DNA of 64,000 nucleotides from Ptiloglossa arizonensis (taxonomy: Eukaryota; Arthropoda; Insecta; Hymenoptera; Colletidae). Numbering within the stretch: the first letter of the stretch is position 1; each line of letters begins with the position of its first letter. Position numbers and translations under genes: made by a program. The stretch covers positions 5,556,811 through 5,620,810 of the forward strand of contig NC_135058.1 of the NCBI RefSeq assembly GCF_051014685.1, in the 5' to 3' direction. Below the pieces are notes generated by a model. The model had not been told where the DNA came from. It searched no databases and saw nothing but the letters and a program-made list of their open reading frames with translations. Positions 53,300 to 64,000 of this stretch are shown piece by piece.

Positions 53300-53600
53300 C
53301 TGAACGTCTCAAGGATTCTCCATCTCCTCCCGGTTCCCCCGGTCGATGCTCCAATGTAGCTGCAGCCACGGATCTATCGTTAACACGCAATCATTGCCCC
53401 CGAAAAGAACGCGATGTATCGCACTAATCTCTGTCACCCTTCTAATGCTGCACCTCGCACTTGTCCGATCGCACTCTTCGCTCGTAACTTCACCGAGATC
53501 GGTCTCGTATCGCGATGCAAACACGATGATGTCGTCGAGCTCGGTAAATTAAGACAGCGGGTAGCAACTCTCTCGGTGCGGTTCTCCGATAAAAATCTCC
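53300..53600 (-). other. Possible 5' untranslated exon, minus strand
   Basis: A strong minus-strand donor, GTTCAG|GTGAGGA, has its exon side ending at 53300. Every frame entering it from the right either lacks an ATG or stops before the donor (the 53309-53524 frame stops a few codons before it). That suits a non-coding first exon. The right boundary is unknown; the GC-rich block at 53500-54400 would be its promoter. The gene body would lie to the left and is not identified. Confidence 0.3.
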
Positions 53601-54420
53601 TCTTACTTTCTTCGAATCCTCTCGATTTCGACGACACGCGTGCGTACCAGAGGTCGCTGTCACTGCGCAGAATCACACCGGTCGTTCTCGCGGTCGTCTC
53701 TTCTCGTACGACGCGCTCGTCTCTCTCGTACGTTTCTCGAGGATGCGTCGAACCAGGGCCACCGATCTACGAGACGATCGATCGATAAGGGTAACGAACG
53801 CGTACCAGACGAGACGATTTCGTTCTTCTGCGCGAGTCTCGATGGTAGACGTACCACCGACTCCCCGCGGTGTGAGAGGTCTGTCTTTCTTTCTCTCTCT
53901 CTCTGTCCGTGTCCACCTTCTTGGCGCGTCGATCGCGCGTCCTCCGCCACGAGGATCGATCGATCACGATCGGGGCACCGTTCACCGCTCACGATCGCAA
54001 CGGGCCACGATCTCACCGTCAGCAGCGAGTCCCCGCGACTGCGGCGGCTACTTCGTATCTACTCGCGGTGAGCGAACGATCGCCAGTGAATGCGCGCGTG
54101 TGTGATCGCCCGAGACTGTGCGCGCGTTCGCGTGTGCGCGCGGGGGACAGCACGCACGAGACGCTATTAAACCGCGAGCGCGCGAGCACACACGATTCTG
54201 ATAGCCACGAGTGAGTAGAGAGAGGGGTTCGAACCTCGCGATGGGTGGTAATAGACAGATAAGAAAGATCCTGGGAGATCGAGACACGTTCCACGAGGAC
54301 CCCTCTCGTCTCTCGTAACCAACGATTTCGGGGTCCACCGAGCTCCCGCCACGGACCAAACGAGTTTTCCAACATCCTGGAAAATCGACGTCGATTCTTC
54401 TCGTTCCTCGCCGCGTGGTA
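53601..54420. promoter_or_regulatory. GC-rich, CpG-dense block with CT tract
   Basis: The most GC-rich part of the right half. It includes a TTTCTTTCTCTCTCTCTCTG tract at about 53884-53905 (GAGA on the minus strand) and dense GATCGATCGAT words. Frames open on both strands throughout are artefacts. It is consistent with a promoter of a minus-strand gene starting near 53.6 kb. Confidence 0.35.
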
Positions 54421-56595
54421 TCCGGACCAGAGACGAGTTTATTTACGAGTTTCGATTTAACCCACGGGTAGAATGAGAAACTCGCGATTGTATTATATAA
54501 ATCTCTAACGATGGAATGTTAATATTAACGACGACACACGAGCACGCACGGACCCCCCGAGTGCTCGGGGTCCACGGCTTTGGAATTTGTCGCGTTTCGA
54601 CGTATCGGGTGTCTCGGGTGACTCGGTTAACCTGTTTCGTTGTTACTCGACGATACGTAGGAGCATCGTGGAGGAAGAAATTCGTTTCGAGGGAAGGAGC
54701 GAACGAACGTTGCGCTCGAAGCGAATTTTTCAAGGTTTAACGATTTTTCAAGGTCACGATTTCCTTTTCGAGTTTTCGTTGCGTTTCGAACGCGACTATG
54801 TACAGACGATACATATTTACAGACACGGTGATGTCGCTCGCGGACGAGTTTGGACACGAGGAAACGAGCTTTTCTTACAGAGTGTACCTATTTCGATTTC
54901 TTCTACGTACAAATTACTTAAAAATATTTATCGTTAATACAGACGCTCTTTTAAGCATACTCGTTTCAATGTCGTCTTCAATGCTCGTAAAGGTGCACGG
55001 TTCGATTTGAAAAGAAAAAGAAAACGCAAGAATGACCTTGAAGTCTAGAAAAAACACAAACTTGGAACTATTCGTTTCTTCAATGTATATCTACTCACGA
55101 ACCCCTCTCCTCGCAAGTAGCAGATACATTCGAGCCAACCCCGGTAGACGAATCACCCTGTACGATAACACGTATTTTTTTCCCACCGAAATGAAAAGAC
55201 TTTATCTTCGACTCTCAGTCGTGGTGTTCGCTACTTGAATTATGGCCTATTTTTTCCCAACGACGAGATAATACCAGCCTCTGAATCGCATCCGAAGAGA
55301 ACGTCGAGTTCCTAGATCCTACGAATCGAAAGGAGGCGATCACCAAAGATCGATAAAGCGTACAAATGACGTTTTTTTTCTATTGGTTCAAGACCTGCTA
55401 TCCAATGTCTTGCTACGATACTCTTTTCTTTTTAAAATACTCGAAAACGTGCAAAGTCTCCCCTCATACTGACAAAATTGCTCACCAACGGTCCCGCGCA
55501 CTCTCAAGGAGCCTGAGCACAGATCGGTACAGTAAACACATCGATCAACGAACAACGCGAAATCGTACAAAGCGGATACTTCGCAACTGATGTTTAATCT
55601 ACCATATACAAATACGTGAAATCGTGTAATGCAGAACGTGCAATCGCTGGTTATTATGAAACCGAACGCGTAACCTCTCGCCGCGAGTGTAACTCACAGG
55701 TGCGGCACTTTGACTCGTGTCGATGGGCCAGCGAGTTGTGGGCTGGTTGTTTCGGTCGATCGTTTCGAAAATGTTCCATGGTACTTGGAAAACGTTGACT
55801 CGGATCCGTGTAAAAGTTTAAGCATTTTCACCGCAACGATTATCGCCGGGCTAGTAACCGTGTAAATTCGTCCGCGACAAAACGAGGAATACGCAAAGTG
55901 TGGCAACCGCGTTACGCTTTTGAAACTCCAACGAGTCTGTTGCAAGCGACCGGTAAACGATCTCGTATTTCGTAACAACGTCGATCCGATTCGCCTCATA
56001 ACGCGCAAGCTTCCTTCTTACGATAGCTCGTCTTCCCGTCGTTTCTTCGATAACAATGAAGCCTAATTCGCGGCACCTTAGGCCCCGTTTCCGTTCCCAC
56101 GTTCGTCCCTCGTAAATTGAATCGACGATCTTTTCGCCCTGTCACCTTCTGCCTCCTGTTTATTTACGGAATTTTCTCCACCATCGTGCCGATTGTTACC
56201 GGTTCGCTGGAATTTTTCTTTCCCCCTTTTTTTTTTAAGGCTGACATCGTCGACAATGAAAATAACAATGGACGATTACTGGACATTCTATTTTTAACTG
56301 TTGGGATTAATTAATTTCTTATTCTAGATGACTGATGTATTAATAATAATACTTTCTCTCTACGAACACTCTCGGTGATCAGCTTACGATCATTAGAGTA
56401 ATCATTGATGCTACTCTTCCCACTTCGATAATGGAAGTTTCTATTTTCATGTATACATTGTAAAACGTTGGATTAAAATTGATTTGCGTTCACGAGATTC
56501 GGGTCAATAGTATTTTTCATAGTAATGTTTCATTTTACAGACACCTTATCTTGTTCTTTATGTAGGAATTCCGTTGTTTCAATAAATATATATTA
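54421..56595. other. Unique stretch, nothing supported
   Basis: No arrays or supported exons. Short opposed frames only. AT content rises to the right of 56200. Confidence 0.4.
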
Positions 56596-56716
56596 AGTTG
56601 TTCGGAAAGTCATTTTGTTTCTTTTCTTTTTGTGAAAATGAAACACGATTTTGTCAGAGTGTATAAACATTTTATTCAATTATATATTCTCCATTTTGGA
56701 AAACGAAACAACCCGA
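56596..56716. mobile_element. Mariner-type MITE, TTCGGAAAGT family, damaged right end
   Basis: Left end AGTTGTTCGGAAAGTCATTTT after TA (56594-56595). The body matches the copies at 22891 and 63380 (CATTTT-type and ATATATTCTCCATTTTGGAAAACG words, here in the opposite orientation to 22891). At the right the GACTTTCCGAACA segment is missing but the terminal CCCGA and flanking TA remain, so an internal deletion removed most of the right inverted repeat. Confidence 0.75.
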
Positions 56717-56717
56717 T

Positions 56718-57061
56718 ATATTTAATATACATAAAAGTGTGTATACAATTGTCTACGGAAATGAAAGAATTTTTATCCGGAGAACGCGATCAGGTGTTTG
56801 TAACAAACACCGGTGGAATCCATTTATCCGAATTCCATCGTTTTGAAGGAAATCTAACACGATGCTCTTTTTGTCGAAATCACCATTGAATATTTAATAT
56901 ACATAAAAGTGTGTATACAATTGTCTACAGAAATAAAAGAATTCTTATCCGGAGAACGCGATCAGGTGTTTGTAACAAACACCGGTGGAATCCATTTATC
57001 CGAATTCCATCGTTTTGAAGGAAATCTAACACGATGCTCTTTTTGTCGAAATCACCACTGA
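56718..57061 (+). repeat. Tandem duplication, two copies of 172 bp
   Basis: Copies begin at 56718 and 56890 and differ by only a few bases over 172 bp. Shared landmarks include ATAAAAGTGTGTATACAATTG, TTATCCGGAGAACGCGATC, AACAAACACCGGTGGAATCC and CACGATGCTCTTTTTGTCG. The first copy starts exactly at the right edge of the damaged MITE. The near-identity points to a recent event. Confidence 0.95.
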
Positions 57062-59149
57062 ACTCGTTTAACCGAAGTATTGGTAGGTCGTACTCCAATT
57101 GTGTACAAAATTGTCGACGATACGATCGATACTCGATGGTTACCGCAAATATATATATATATACACATATATTTTTCGAAACAACAGAATTTCTATACGA
57201 ATAACACGATAAGGTGTCTGTAAAATGAAACACGGCTGTAACGAACACTGTATCACCCAAACCTCATAAATTTAAACACGAAATGTAAGTTCGATGTTCG
57301 AACTTCAATATCGAGGTACTCGATACTCTTTCAATCGAGGTGTCGGTGAGTCCGTACTCCAATTGTGTAAACGCTCGTGTGTTTAAACGCGAGTTGAAAC
57401 GAAGAATCACCGTAGTCTAAATACATAATTCACGATGTATCGTTAGATCGTAAATCACGAAATATCATCCATAAATTTAGCAACTGAAAACGATGAAACG
57501 GTTCCGCTCGATTTGATCGTTCCCAAGGACTGTGATGTTTTCCCGACAAATAATGATTTTATCTTACGGTATCTCGAGCGATACACGGTATTGTACGTGT
57601 AAAACGATCGCGAAAATAAAATCGTCCCGTTGAATTACGATAGAATCTGTTTCGCCACGAGCTCACGTCCATCCCTTATCTACCATCTGTTTCGCGTACG
57701 AGCACGTATCGTTTATTCAAATTAAATTCGTCTTATCGTCTAAAAGTGGTCTCGGTCCTCGTAAACTCGTTTCCCTTACGTAAACTACAATGCCAGATAC
57801 GTGTAACTAATTAAGATGCGCATAGCGGCGAGATACGCCTCCGCGCGAAGCATATCTCGTTCCAACAGCTGCTGCGTATGCCGAACGTGGAACGATCGCG
57901 ACCTTGAAGAATACTAATGATCCATCTAATACAGTGTTTCTCAAACTGTGGTCCACGAATGGTCGTTGGTAAAAATTCGCGAAGAAGAAAGTAGGAAAAA
58001 AAGAATCACAATTGCTGGGTTGTTCGATAAGTCTTGTCCTTCGATAAAACTAGGTTGCTCGATAAATTTTGTCGTTGTCCATCATACGGTTAAATAAAGA
58101 AAACGCTTCCCAAAGTGTGATAATCTTCTCGTAAATATTCGTTAAGAAGTAACATTCGAAAACATCGAAAAAGAAACAGGAAACTAAAGAGCTCGAAAAT
58201 ATTTTACACCTGAAAGTTTGTCTGTACTCTTATCAACACTTGTGCAAACGTTTGATTGGATTTTGTAATAAAATAGTTTCTCACAAAAGTGAATAAAAAT
58301 ATTCTAGTAACATCCTATGAAAAACTGTCTCGTTAAATAGTACTAAACAGAATCTCAAAGATTAGAATCAGCCGATTTCTGTTCGTCTTTAAAGCGAGCA
58401 ACGGGTAAACAATTTTAAACGAAAGGTACGAATACGTTAGCGCGAAATGAAAATTTCTACACGTTCTTTCGAAAGATTATAATTCGAATACACTATAGAA
58501 GGTACGTCGAGAGTTTTCATTCATCGAAAGGGTTCGTAAGGATGCGAAGTTGAGAGACACTGACACAATACATTGTCGCACCGCTATTCTTCCGGCAAAG
58601 TCGTTTGATACGCGCTCAAACGTCGATGTCGTGTAATTGTCGTTCGATCGGATGATCGCCAATCGATGGACACCGCCACGGTTGTGCAAATATCATCCGA
58701 TTTCGCAATGGCCGACCGACGTTTCAAGGCGTGAAAGTTCTGATACCGCGACGGGACGAAAAAGAAATGTCTATGGATATCGTGCGAATCGACGCTACCG
58801 GCTGCCCGGCAAAGAAAATAACCGATGTTGAGTAACGTTGCGGAGGCGTTACGTGATCCCGACATTTTTCTGACAATATTTTGTGTCCCCTCTGTATGGA
58901 TTTCCGGGACTGGAAACGTCGTTGTGCTTATATTCGCCATAGAACTGTATCGGTTCTTCGCGATAGAATGTCTATTGAACGATCGTAACGAAATATCTTT
59001 CGAGACTGTAGAAAATAGAGTTTTCTTCTTTTCTTTCGGTGTATTTTTATTGTATTTCTTTTTTTTTTGAGGTCAGCTTAGAAATTTAGTGACAGTATAC
59101 ACGAGTGTTGATTTATCTTTGGTTAAGATTCTTCTGCATAATATATTTT
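57062..59149. other. Mostly unique stretch with an element-end fragment
   Basis: TTGTTCGATAAGT and TTGCTCGATAAATTTTGTCG occur at about 58018-58075, remnants of the element family found complete at 17023. Frames at 58584-58940 (minus, ATG) and 58825-59070 (plus, hydrophobic) overlap on opposite strands and neither shows a domain. A short TA microsatellite lies at 57150-57168. Confidence 0.4.
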
Positions 59150-59570
59150 ACTTAATAGTATATTTCTTATTGTATATAGTAATTTATTTTATATTGTGTA
59201 CAATAGTTTATTTCATATTGTGTATAGTAATTTATTTTATATTGTATATAATAGTTTATTTCATATTGTGTACAATAGTTTATTTTATACTGTATACAAT
59301 AGTTTATTTCGTATTGCATACAATAGTTTATTTCATATTGCATACAATAGTTTATTTCATATTGTATACAATAGTTTATTTCATATTTGTATACAATAGT
59401 TTATTTCATTTTGTATAGAATAGTTTATTTCATACTGTATACAATAGTTTATTTCATATTGCATACAATAGTTTATTTCATATTGCATACAATAGTTTAT
59501 TTCATATTTGTATACAATAGTTTATTTCATATTGTATACAATAGTTTATTTCATATTGCATACAACTCCG
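59150..59570 (+). repeat. 24-bp minisatellite
   Basis: About seventeen copies of a 24-bp unit, ATAGTTTATTTCATATTGTATACA. Some are 25 bp, and variants have TGTA/TGCA and ATAC/GTAC. Because 24 is divisible by three the array encodes a periodic peptide in open frames, which is not evidence of a gene. Confidence 0.95.
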
Positions 59571-60639
59571 GTGCAATCCAGACTCATTGTTATTGTTGTT
59601 GTTGTTCAAACGAGACAGTACAGTTTATCAAATTACAATAAAATTAGTACATATTAGTTATCGCTCTTTTTTCTATAGTTATAGTAGTTTCTCGAAAGTT
59701 GTCCTTGTCCCAAATCGTAGAAAGAGTATTTTGGGACCCCTATGTTGGAACCTCCATCGTAACGTTTCTTCCATTCGTTCGTTAACGAAAGATTTGTACA
59801 TTTCTCATTTTATTTTACAAAAGCATTTTCATCTCATCGATAAGATTTTCTCGAACAAAAGGCATCCAAACACAATTACACTCGGACTGTGTTTAATTAT
59901 ACATGTTTGGAGCACCTTGCTCGCCATACTGTCGTTCCAATTATACGAATCGAGTAAAAGAAAATGGTGTCTGGGCTCATTTTAATCGAAAATACCTCGT
60001 CAATTCGTTAGTAATGCTAACAAATCAAATTACACGTTCATAAATTTCTATTCTCATTTTTAAACGATCCTGAAAAAAATGAATTCTTCGAATACAAATA
60101 GCGTTAAAGCTTAAACGATGTTCAGAGACTGTACGAACATGTCAACATCTTTCGACTAAGTACCGCATAAAGTTTTCCTCGATGATAATGTTAAGATGCA
60201 TATATCCGCGTAATTTATACAAGTTGTACAAATTTCTCGAGACGTATGTATACGCGTTCCGCAATTAAATGGTTACATAAAAACCTTACGTAGTAGCTTA
60301 TCGAACACTTCGTCTTATTCTTCTTTTGTTTTTCCAGCACTTACAATTAGAGAGTTGCAATCGGACCGGCTGCAGCGCTGTCTCGAGAAGTAATCTCGTG
60401 TCTGCAACGAGAATGATCTCATACGTAGAACACGTTATAAAATAATTCGAACGGAAAGGAGGGAGTGCAAAATTCATACAAGGATCGCGTACTTCTTGTC
60501 GAAGCTTCGTTTTCTTCTGTCTTTCGAAGAAGGACAGACGAGCAGCCTGTTTTTCTAAACGAAGAAGAAAACTAATCGTCGATCGAGAGAAGCAATTATT
60601 CTAAATCGATTAAGTAACTTCTGTCGCTGGAATTCAAAG
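59571..60639. other. Unique stretch with one open frame
   Basis: A plus-strand frame running to 59985 after the array ends in a hydrophobic stretch (CLIIHVWSTLLAILSFQLY). It begins inside repeat-derived sequence and has no recognisable domain. It may be a fragment of an old element, but I cannot support that. Confidence 0.3.
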
Positions 60640-61560
60640 TGAAACTTTATGCAGAGGTCAACCGTGATTACTTCAGTGTTCGTTTTTATGCGACTGTTAC
60701 TTAAACGCTGGTAACTGGATCGATGACTTTTTTTTTTTTTCTTTCTTGAATCCAGGAATTAATTACACGAGAGGAAATACATGTGTCGCTATTCTTTCAC
60801 TCGGTGAAAAGATATCCACGGAGTTTAAACGAAGAAACTCGCGCAAAGGTCGCGGGTTCCTCGGCTTTTAGATTTCTATCGCCTCGAATCTGGTAACCTA
60901 ATCAATCTCGGTACCTCATCGCGAAATTAACCACCGTGACGGGAACAATATTCATTATTCGAATTGTCGGAGATTAAATGAACTTAAAGGTCGAGTGTCC
61001 TGATCTTTTTCATCGGAGGTGTCGTCGCTTGAACTTTGGTAACTAAAATTGGCTACGGTATCGGATCAGGAAGTAAATTATCCACCGTGACGGGGAAAAA
61101 TCATTCGAATCTCCAGGAAATAAATAAACTCTTGCAAAGATCAAAAGTCCCGTGTCGAGTTTCCGTTTCCGTGGTTCCATCTGCTGTATCGTGGAATCTG
61201 ACCAACGATTGCGAAATATCGTTCGGTAAAAAAAATATTCAAAGCGATTCGATAAATAAATGTATACGAAAACGTTATGTTTTATTTTAGTCGTTGTGTC
61301 TCACGCTTCCATAACCTAGACGCTGGTAACCGGATCGACAACTTTTCTGGATCAAGAAATTGACTAGTCACTCAGCGAGAAAAAAGACCTATTCGCCTCG
61401 AAGGTACTCAAAGCGTTACAGATTAAATTCATCGAATATTTAACGTAAAGTAAATAAAGAAATTCCTGATAACGGTCGCGTATTTACTTTTACTTCCTAT
61501 TTTTGTGGTTATATCGCCTTGCACTTCGATCAACCTAGTCAGCCGTTGCGCTGAAACAAT
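60640..61560 (+). repeat. Old, degenerate tandem repeat
   Basis: Diverged units about 150-280 bp apart. GCTGGTAAC.GGATCGA..ACTTTT appears at 60709 and 61323. CCACCGTGACGGG.A appears at 60929 and 61080. A run of GTAACTA-type unit starts lies near 60890 and 61037. Relations are weak but consistent in order. Confidence 0.5.
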
Positions 61561-61867
61561 AAATTAGATACCTATTGTAAAAGGAACGATCGTACGTTGA
61601 AAGAAGCATTCGAAGTGTCAGGGATACTTTGCATATTTTAGTGTCCGTCTCTTGCGTAACCTACACCATTTTCTACATTAATTAATTCCATGATTTAAAT
61701 TCTGCTGGATAAAATGGCGATCGTAGGAAGCAGTTTGCGTTCACCAAGAAAAGTAGAACGTTAATTAAGAAACGAAAAAGACACTTTTGTAAATTAAGGA
61801 ATTAATGTAAATAGTGGAAGATAAGAGAAACTGTTTGGGTAAAAATTTAGGAAAATAGCTATGTAAT

Positions 61868-61903
61868 TTGTAACATTCGATAGCCCATTACCGAATGTTA
61901 CAA
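61868..61903. other. Perfect 12-bp stem-loop beside the orphan frame
   Basis: TTGTAACATTCG (61868-61879) and CGAATGTTACAA (61892-61903) are exact reverse complements around a 12-nt loop. On the minus strand it begins five bases after the stop codon of the frame at 61908-62237. Confidence 0.7.
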
Positions 61904-61907
61904 TGTT

Positions 61908-62237
61908 TTAGATCGGACACCACTTGATAAATATGAAAGTATTCGAGGAAGTAGTGGGAGGTAAATGCAACTTTTCGGAAAAAATATAATCAAGTAAAGT
62001 ACACTCCCTCCCAAAAATCCGTAGAACTTCCATTAACGTGTCACAAAAATCTAAAAGAGTAATGGAAATCACTGAAGCATTCATAATGGAAAGTAATCTT
62101 TTTCCATCGATCAATTTGCACGGAATCTCGCCAACATCGTTAATAATAATTAGATCTCTTTTTTCGTCAACATATCCTCCGTGTGCTTTAAATATCGCAT
62201 ACGTTAATTTTAACATCCTGGCAATTAGTTTTTTCAT
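61908..62237 (-). CDS. Orphan open frame, 109 residues, function unknown
   Basis: An ATG at 62237 (A at -3) starts a 109-residue frame (MKKLIARMLKLTYAIFKAHG onward). The frame is in fact open back to 62348, allowing up to 146 residues with a more hydrophobic front part. The product has a basic amphipathic start, an acidic middle (EKRDLIIINDVGE), a hydrophobic helix (SVISITLLDFCDTLMEVL) and one late cysteine. The bases are AT-rich, unlike the CpG-rich flanks. No splice sites are obvious at either end, and a perfect stem-loop follows the stop. I do not recognise a family. Possibilities are a young host gene, a single exon of a larger gene, a remnant of an element or an integrated virus gene, or chance. 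Confidence 0.3.
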   Translation of the reverse strand: MKKLIARMLKLTYAIFKAHGGYVDEKRDLIIINDVGEIPCKLIDGKRLLSIMNASVISITLLDFCDTLMEVLRIFGRECTLLDYIFSEKLHLPPTTSSNTFIFIKWCPI

Positions 62238-62376
62238 AGTACCATTTGTGACGGAATATTTTTTTTGTAATATATATATATAGCTGATACCGAACACCGT
62301 GAGTAACTCCGAGCGAATATATGCGAGAGTAAAATAAAATAATATCATTGATTTATAATATATATTATTATCCAGT

Positions 62377-62660
62377 TGGTGGTCTATTATTAAACATTGT
62401 AAATTTTTAGAGACAAATTCAATATCGACTTCAATCGACCGTACTTGTTCGACACAAAAGCGTTCGTAGAATTAATGGGTGGTGAGACTATTAAAATTTA
62501 AAAAAATGTAGATAATCGAGTAAAATAGACTATATACCTAATTAGTGGTCTATCGTTAAACATTGTAAATTTTCAGAGACAAATTCAACATCGACTTCAG
62601 TCGACCGTACTCGTTCGATACAAAAGCGTCCGAAGGATTACGGATGAAGTAACGGATCTC
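62377..62660 (+). repeat. Two-copy direct repeat, about 115 bp
   Basis: Segments at about 62377-62488 and 62543-62650 share GGTCTAT.TTAAACATTGTA, AATTTT.AGAGACAAATTCAA and TCGACCGTACT.GTTCGA, then ACAAAAGCGT. The start-to-start distance is about 166 bp and divergence is low to moderate. Confidence 0.9.
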
Positions 62661-63200
62661 GTAAAAAGGTCACGTGCTCGTCTTCTTCCGCTGTTCCATC
62701 ACCTATACACGGCGTAACCAGGACCGGCTCGAAGCTAGTTGAAGAAGTTAAACCACCGCCGAGAGAAATGACCAGTCGGTGAAACGAGGCAAGGGTGAAG
62801 GTCACATTAGTCACGAGCATCGTGTCTCGGCGAGTTACTCTTTCGCAGGTATGTATCCATGAACACGTAGTCGTAGACAAAGGCGTTCGTTACCGATTAA
62901 AAAAAATCCCATTATCCCGATACACGGATCTTTATCGCGCGCATGCGCAACGCTCCGCTTCGTTTTGTCCTCGTGCACTACGCAGATGTTGCCGCCGAGA
63001 AAAATTCGGAACTCCGCTTCCCGCGCACTCGGATTTGTGAAAGTGAAGCGGGACCATTTGGGGAACGACCAGAGCGAAATACGGTTAAGTGGCGATATTT
63101 GCAACAGGGAATATTGTAATTCACCGGAGAGGGTTTAAAAATATATATACGCCAGCTCCACTCGTCTCGTCGGAGGAAATCTAAAAGACGTTATCCCCTT
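62661..63200 (+). promoter_or_regulatory. GC-rich block with NRF1-type site and splice donor
   Basis: A clear GC-rich block. GCGCATGCGC at 62939-62948 is a perfect match to the palindromic NRF1/Erect-wing site typical of metazoan housekeeping promoters. A CACGTG E-box lies near 62670. A strong plus-strand donor, CGCAG|GTATGT, is at 62848/62849, with no open ATG frame leading into it, which suits a non-coding first exon. A TATATATAC word lies near 63141-63149. If this is a plus-strand promoter, the gene body lies beyond the right edge. Confidence 0.35.
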
Positions 63201-63379
63201 GCACGAGCAACTTGGGTCGCGCGTACCCTTTTTTTTTAGGTTAACCTTTGAATATATGTTTTTTTTTCTTTTCTTTTTTCGAAAGTTGCGAATAAAATTG
63301 AAAAAGGTGATTCTACTCGTTGCGCGGAAGAAAAAATATGAAATGCAACTGTAGGTGAAAAACACATCAGCGGTATCTA
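63201..63379. other. T-rich spacer
   Basis: Homopolymeric T runs at 63229-63237 and 63260-63280. Nothing else recognised. Confidence 0.4.
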
Positions 63380-63512
63380 TTGGGTTGTTCGGAAAGTAAT
63401 TTCGTTTTCCAAAATAGAGAATATATAATTTAATAAAATGTTTGTACGCTCTAAAAAAATCATGTTTTATTCTCACCAGAAAAAACGAAATTGACTTTCC
63501 GAACAATCTAAT
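63380..63512. mobile_element. Mariner-type MITE, TTCGGAAAGT family, intact
   Basis: Ends TTGGGTTGTTCGGAAAGT and, on the other strand, TTAGATTGTTCGGAAAGT are inverted copies flanked by TA (63378-63379 and 63513-63514). The 133-bp body has no coding capacity (the 63135-63506 minus frame merely runs through it) and matches the copies at 22891 and 56596. It is the best-preserved copy in the window. Confidence 0.9.
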
Positions 63513-64000
63513 AGTAACGTCTGTGAAAAGGAGTATGGCCGCAGTTCTGCGATCAGGTGCATTTGAAGGTTAGGAAATGGATTATTGATTAATTTAGTAT
63601 ACCGTTCTACTTGATCATCTCGCATTTACGATTAAGATAACTGTAACGAAAGATTTTTGTTGAACTGTAGTGTCTTTAAAAGTGAGGGGACTATTGGGGA
63701 AGAGGTTATGTAATTCAAAATGGGCGCGAAAGAAAATTTTCCAACGTAGGAAAATGTAGAGAAATGTTTTCTCGTATCTGTCGTCCTGTATCTACCAATC
63801 ACCGTGGTTGGAGAAATTTTTCTTCTCTTTTCTTAGGGGTCACCTGTTAAAAAAAGGTTTGTAAATCGTTGTCATAAAGCATAGTTCTCGCGAGATATTC
63901 GATTTCCATCCAGACGTTTTCAAAAGTGTCCCGAACTTTCTAACTCTCGATTGGTTTCAATATTTACGATCCGATTGAAATTCTATCCAGCTCGGTTCGT
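63513..64000. other. Right-edge stretch, nothing supported
   Basis: No repeat or exon recognised up to the window edge. Confidence 0.4.

Overview
The window looks like nuclear DNA of an insect, most likely a hymenopteran (bee, ant or wasp). Two genes can be read with confidence, both split by short GT-AG introns. One matches the TTC5/Strap family and the other the insect Torso-like family. The rest is CpG-rich, gene-poor DNA with many unrelated minisatellite arrays and small mariner-type inverted-repeat elements. No bacterial operon, rRNA, tRNA or CRISPR is visible.

Layout. At 1-2.9 kb there is a possible divergent promoter and a short minus-strand first exon. TTC5 (4048-6195, plus, eight exons) and torso-like (7797-11358, minus, two coding exons) lie tail to tail, 1.6 kb apart, with a perfect 12-bp inverted repeat between them. 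A good acceptor just upstream of the torso-like ATG implies at least one more 5' exon further right. The GC-rich block at 13.9-14.8 kb is a candidate promoter for it. From 11.5 to 62.7 kb the sequence is mostly a succession of local tandem arrays, with units from about 20 to about 245 bp, each family confined to its own kilobase. Between them are short unique stretches, three small elements sharing TTGTTCGGAAAGT-like ends, one related TTGTTCGATAAGT element, a decayed transposase C-terminus at 28.2 kb, and GC-rich promoter-like blocks at 44.4-45.2, 53.3-54.4 and 62.6-63.2 kb. The last two carry good splice-donor sites, so they may be 5' exons of genes whose bodies are not recognisable here.

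Functional picture. TTC5 encodes a TPR plus OB-fold cofactor. Torso-like encodes a secreted MACPF-domain protein of the egg terminal-patterning and growth-timing systems. The two are neighbours but nothing suggests a shared pathway. The least explained coding-like object is an AT-rich ATG ORF on the minus strand at 61908-62237, followed within five bases by a perfect 12-bp stem-loop. It resembles nothing I can name. Everything called below is read by eye; no database comparison was possible.
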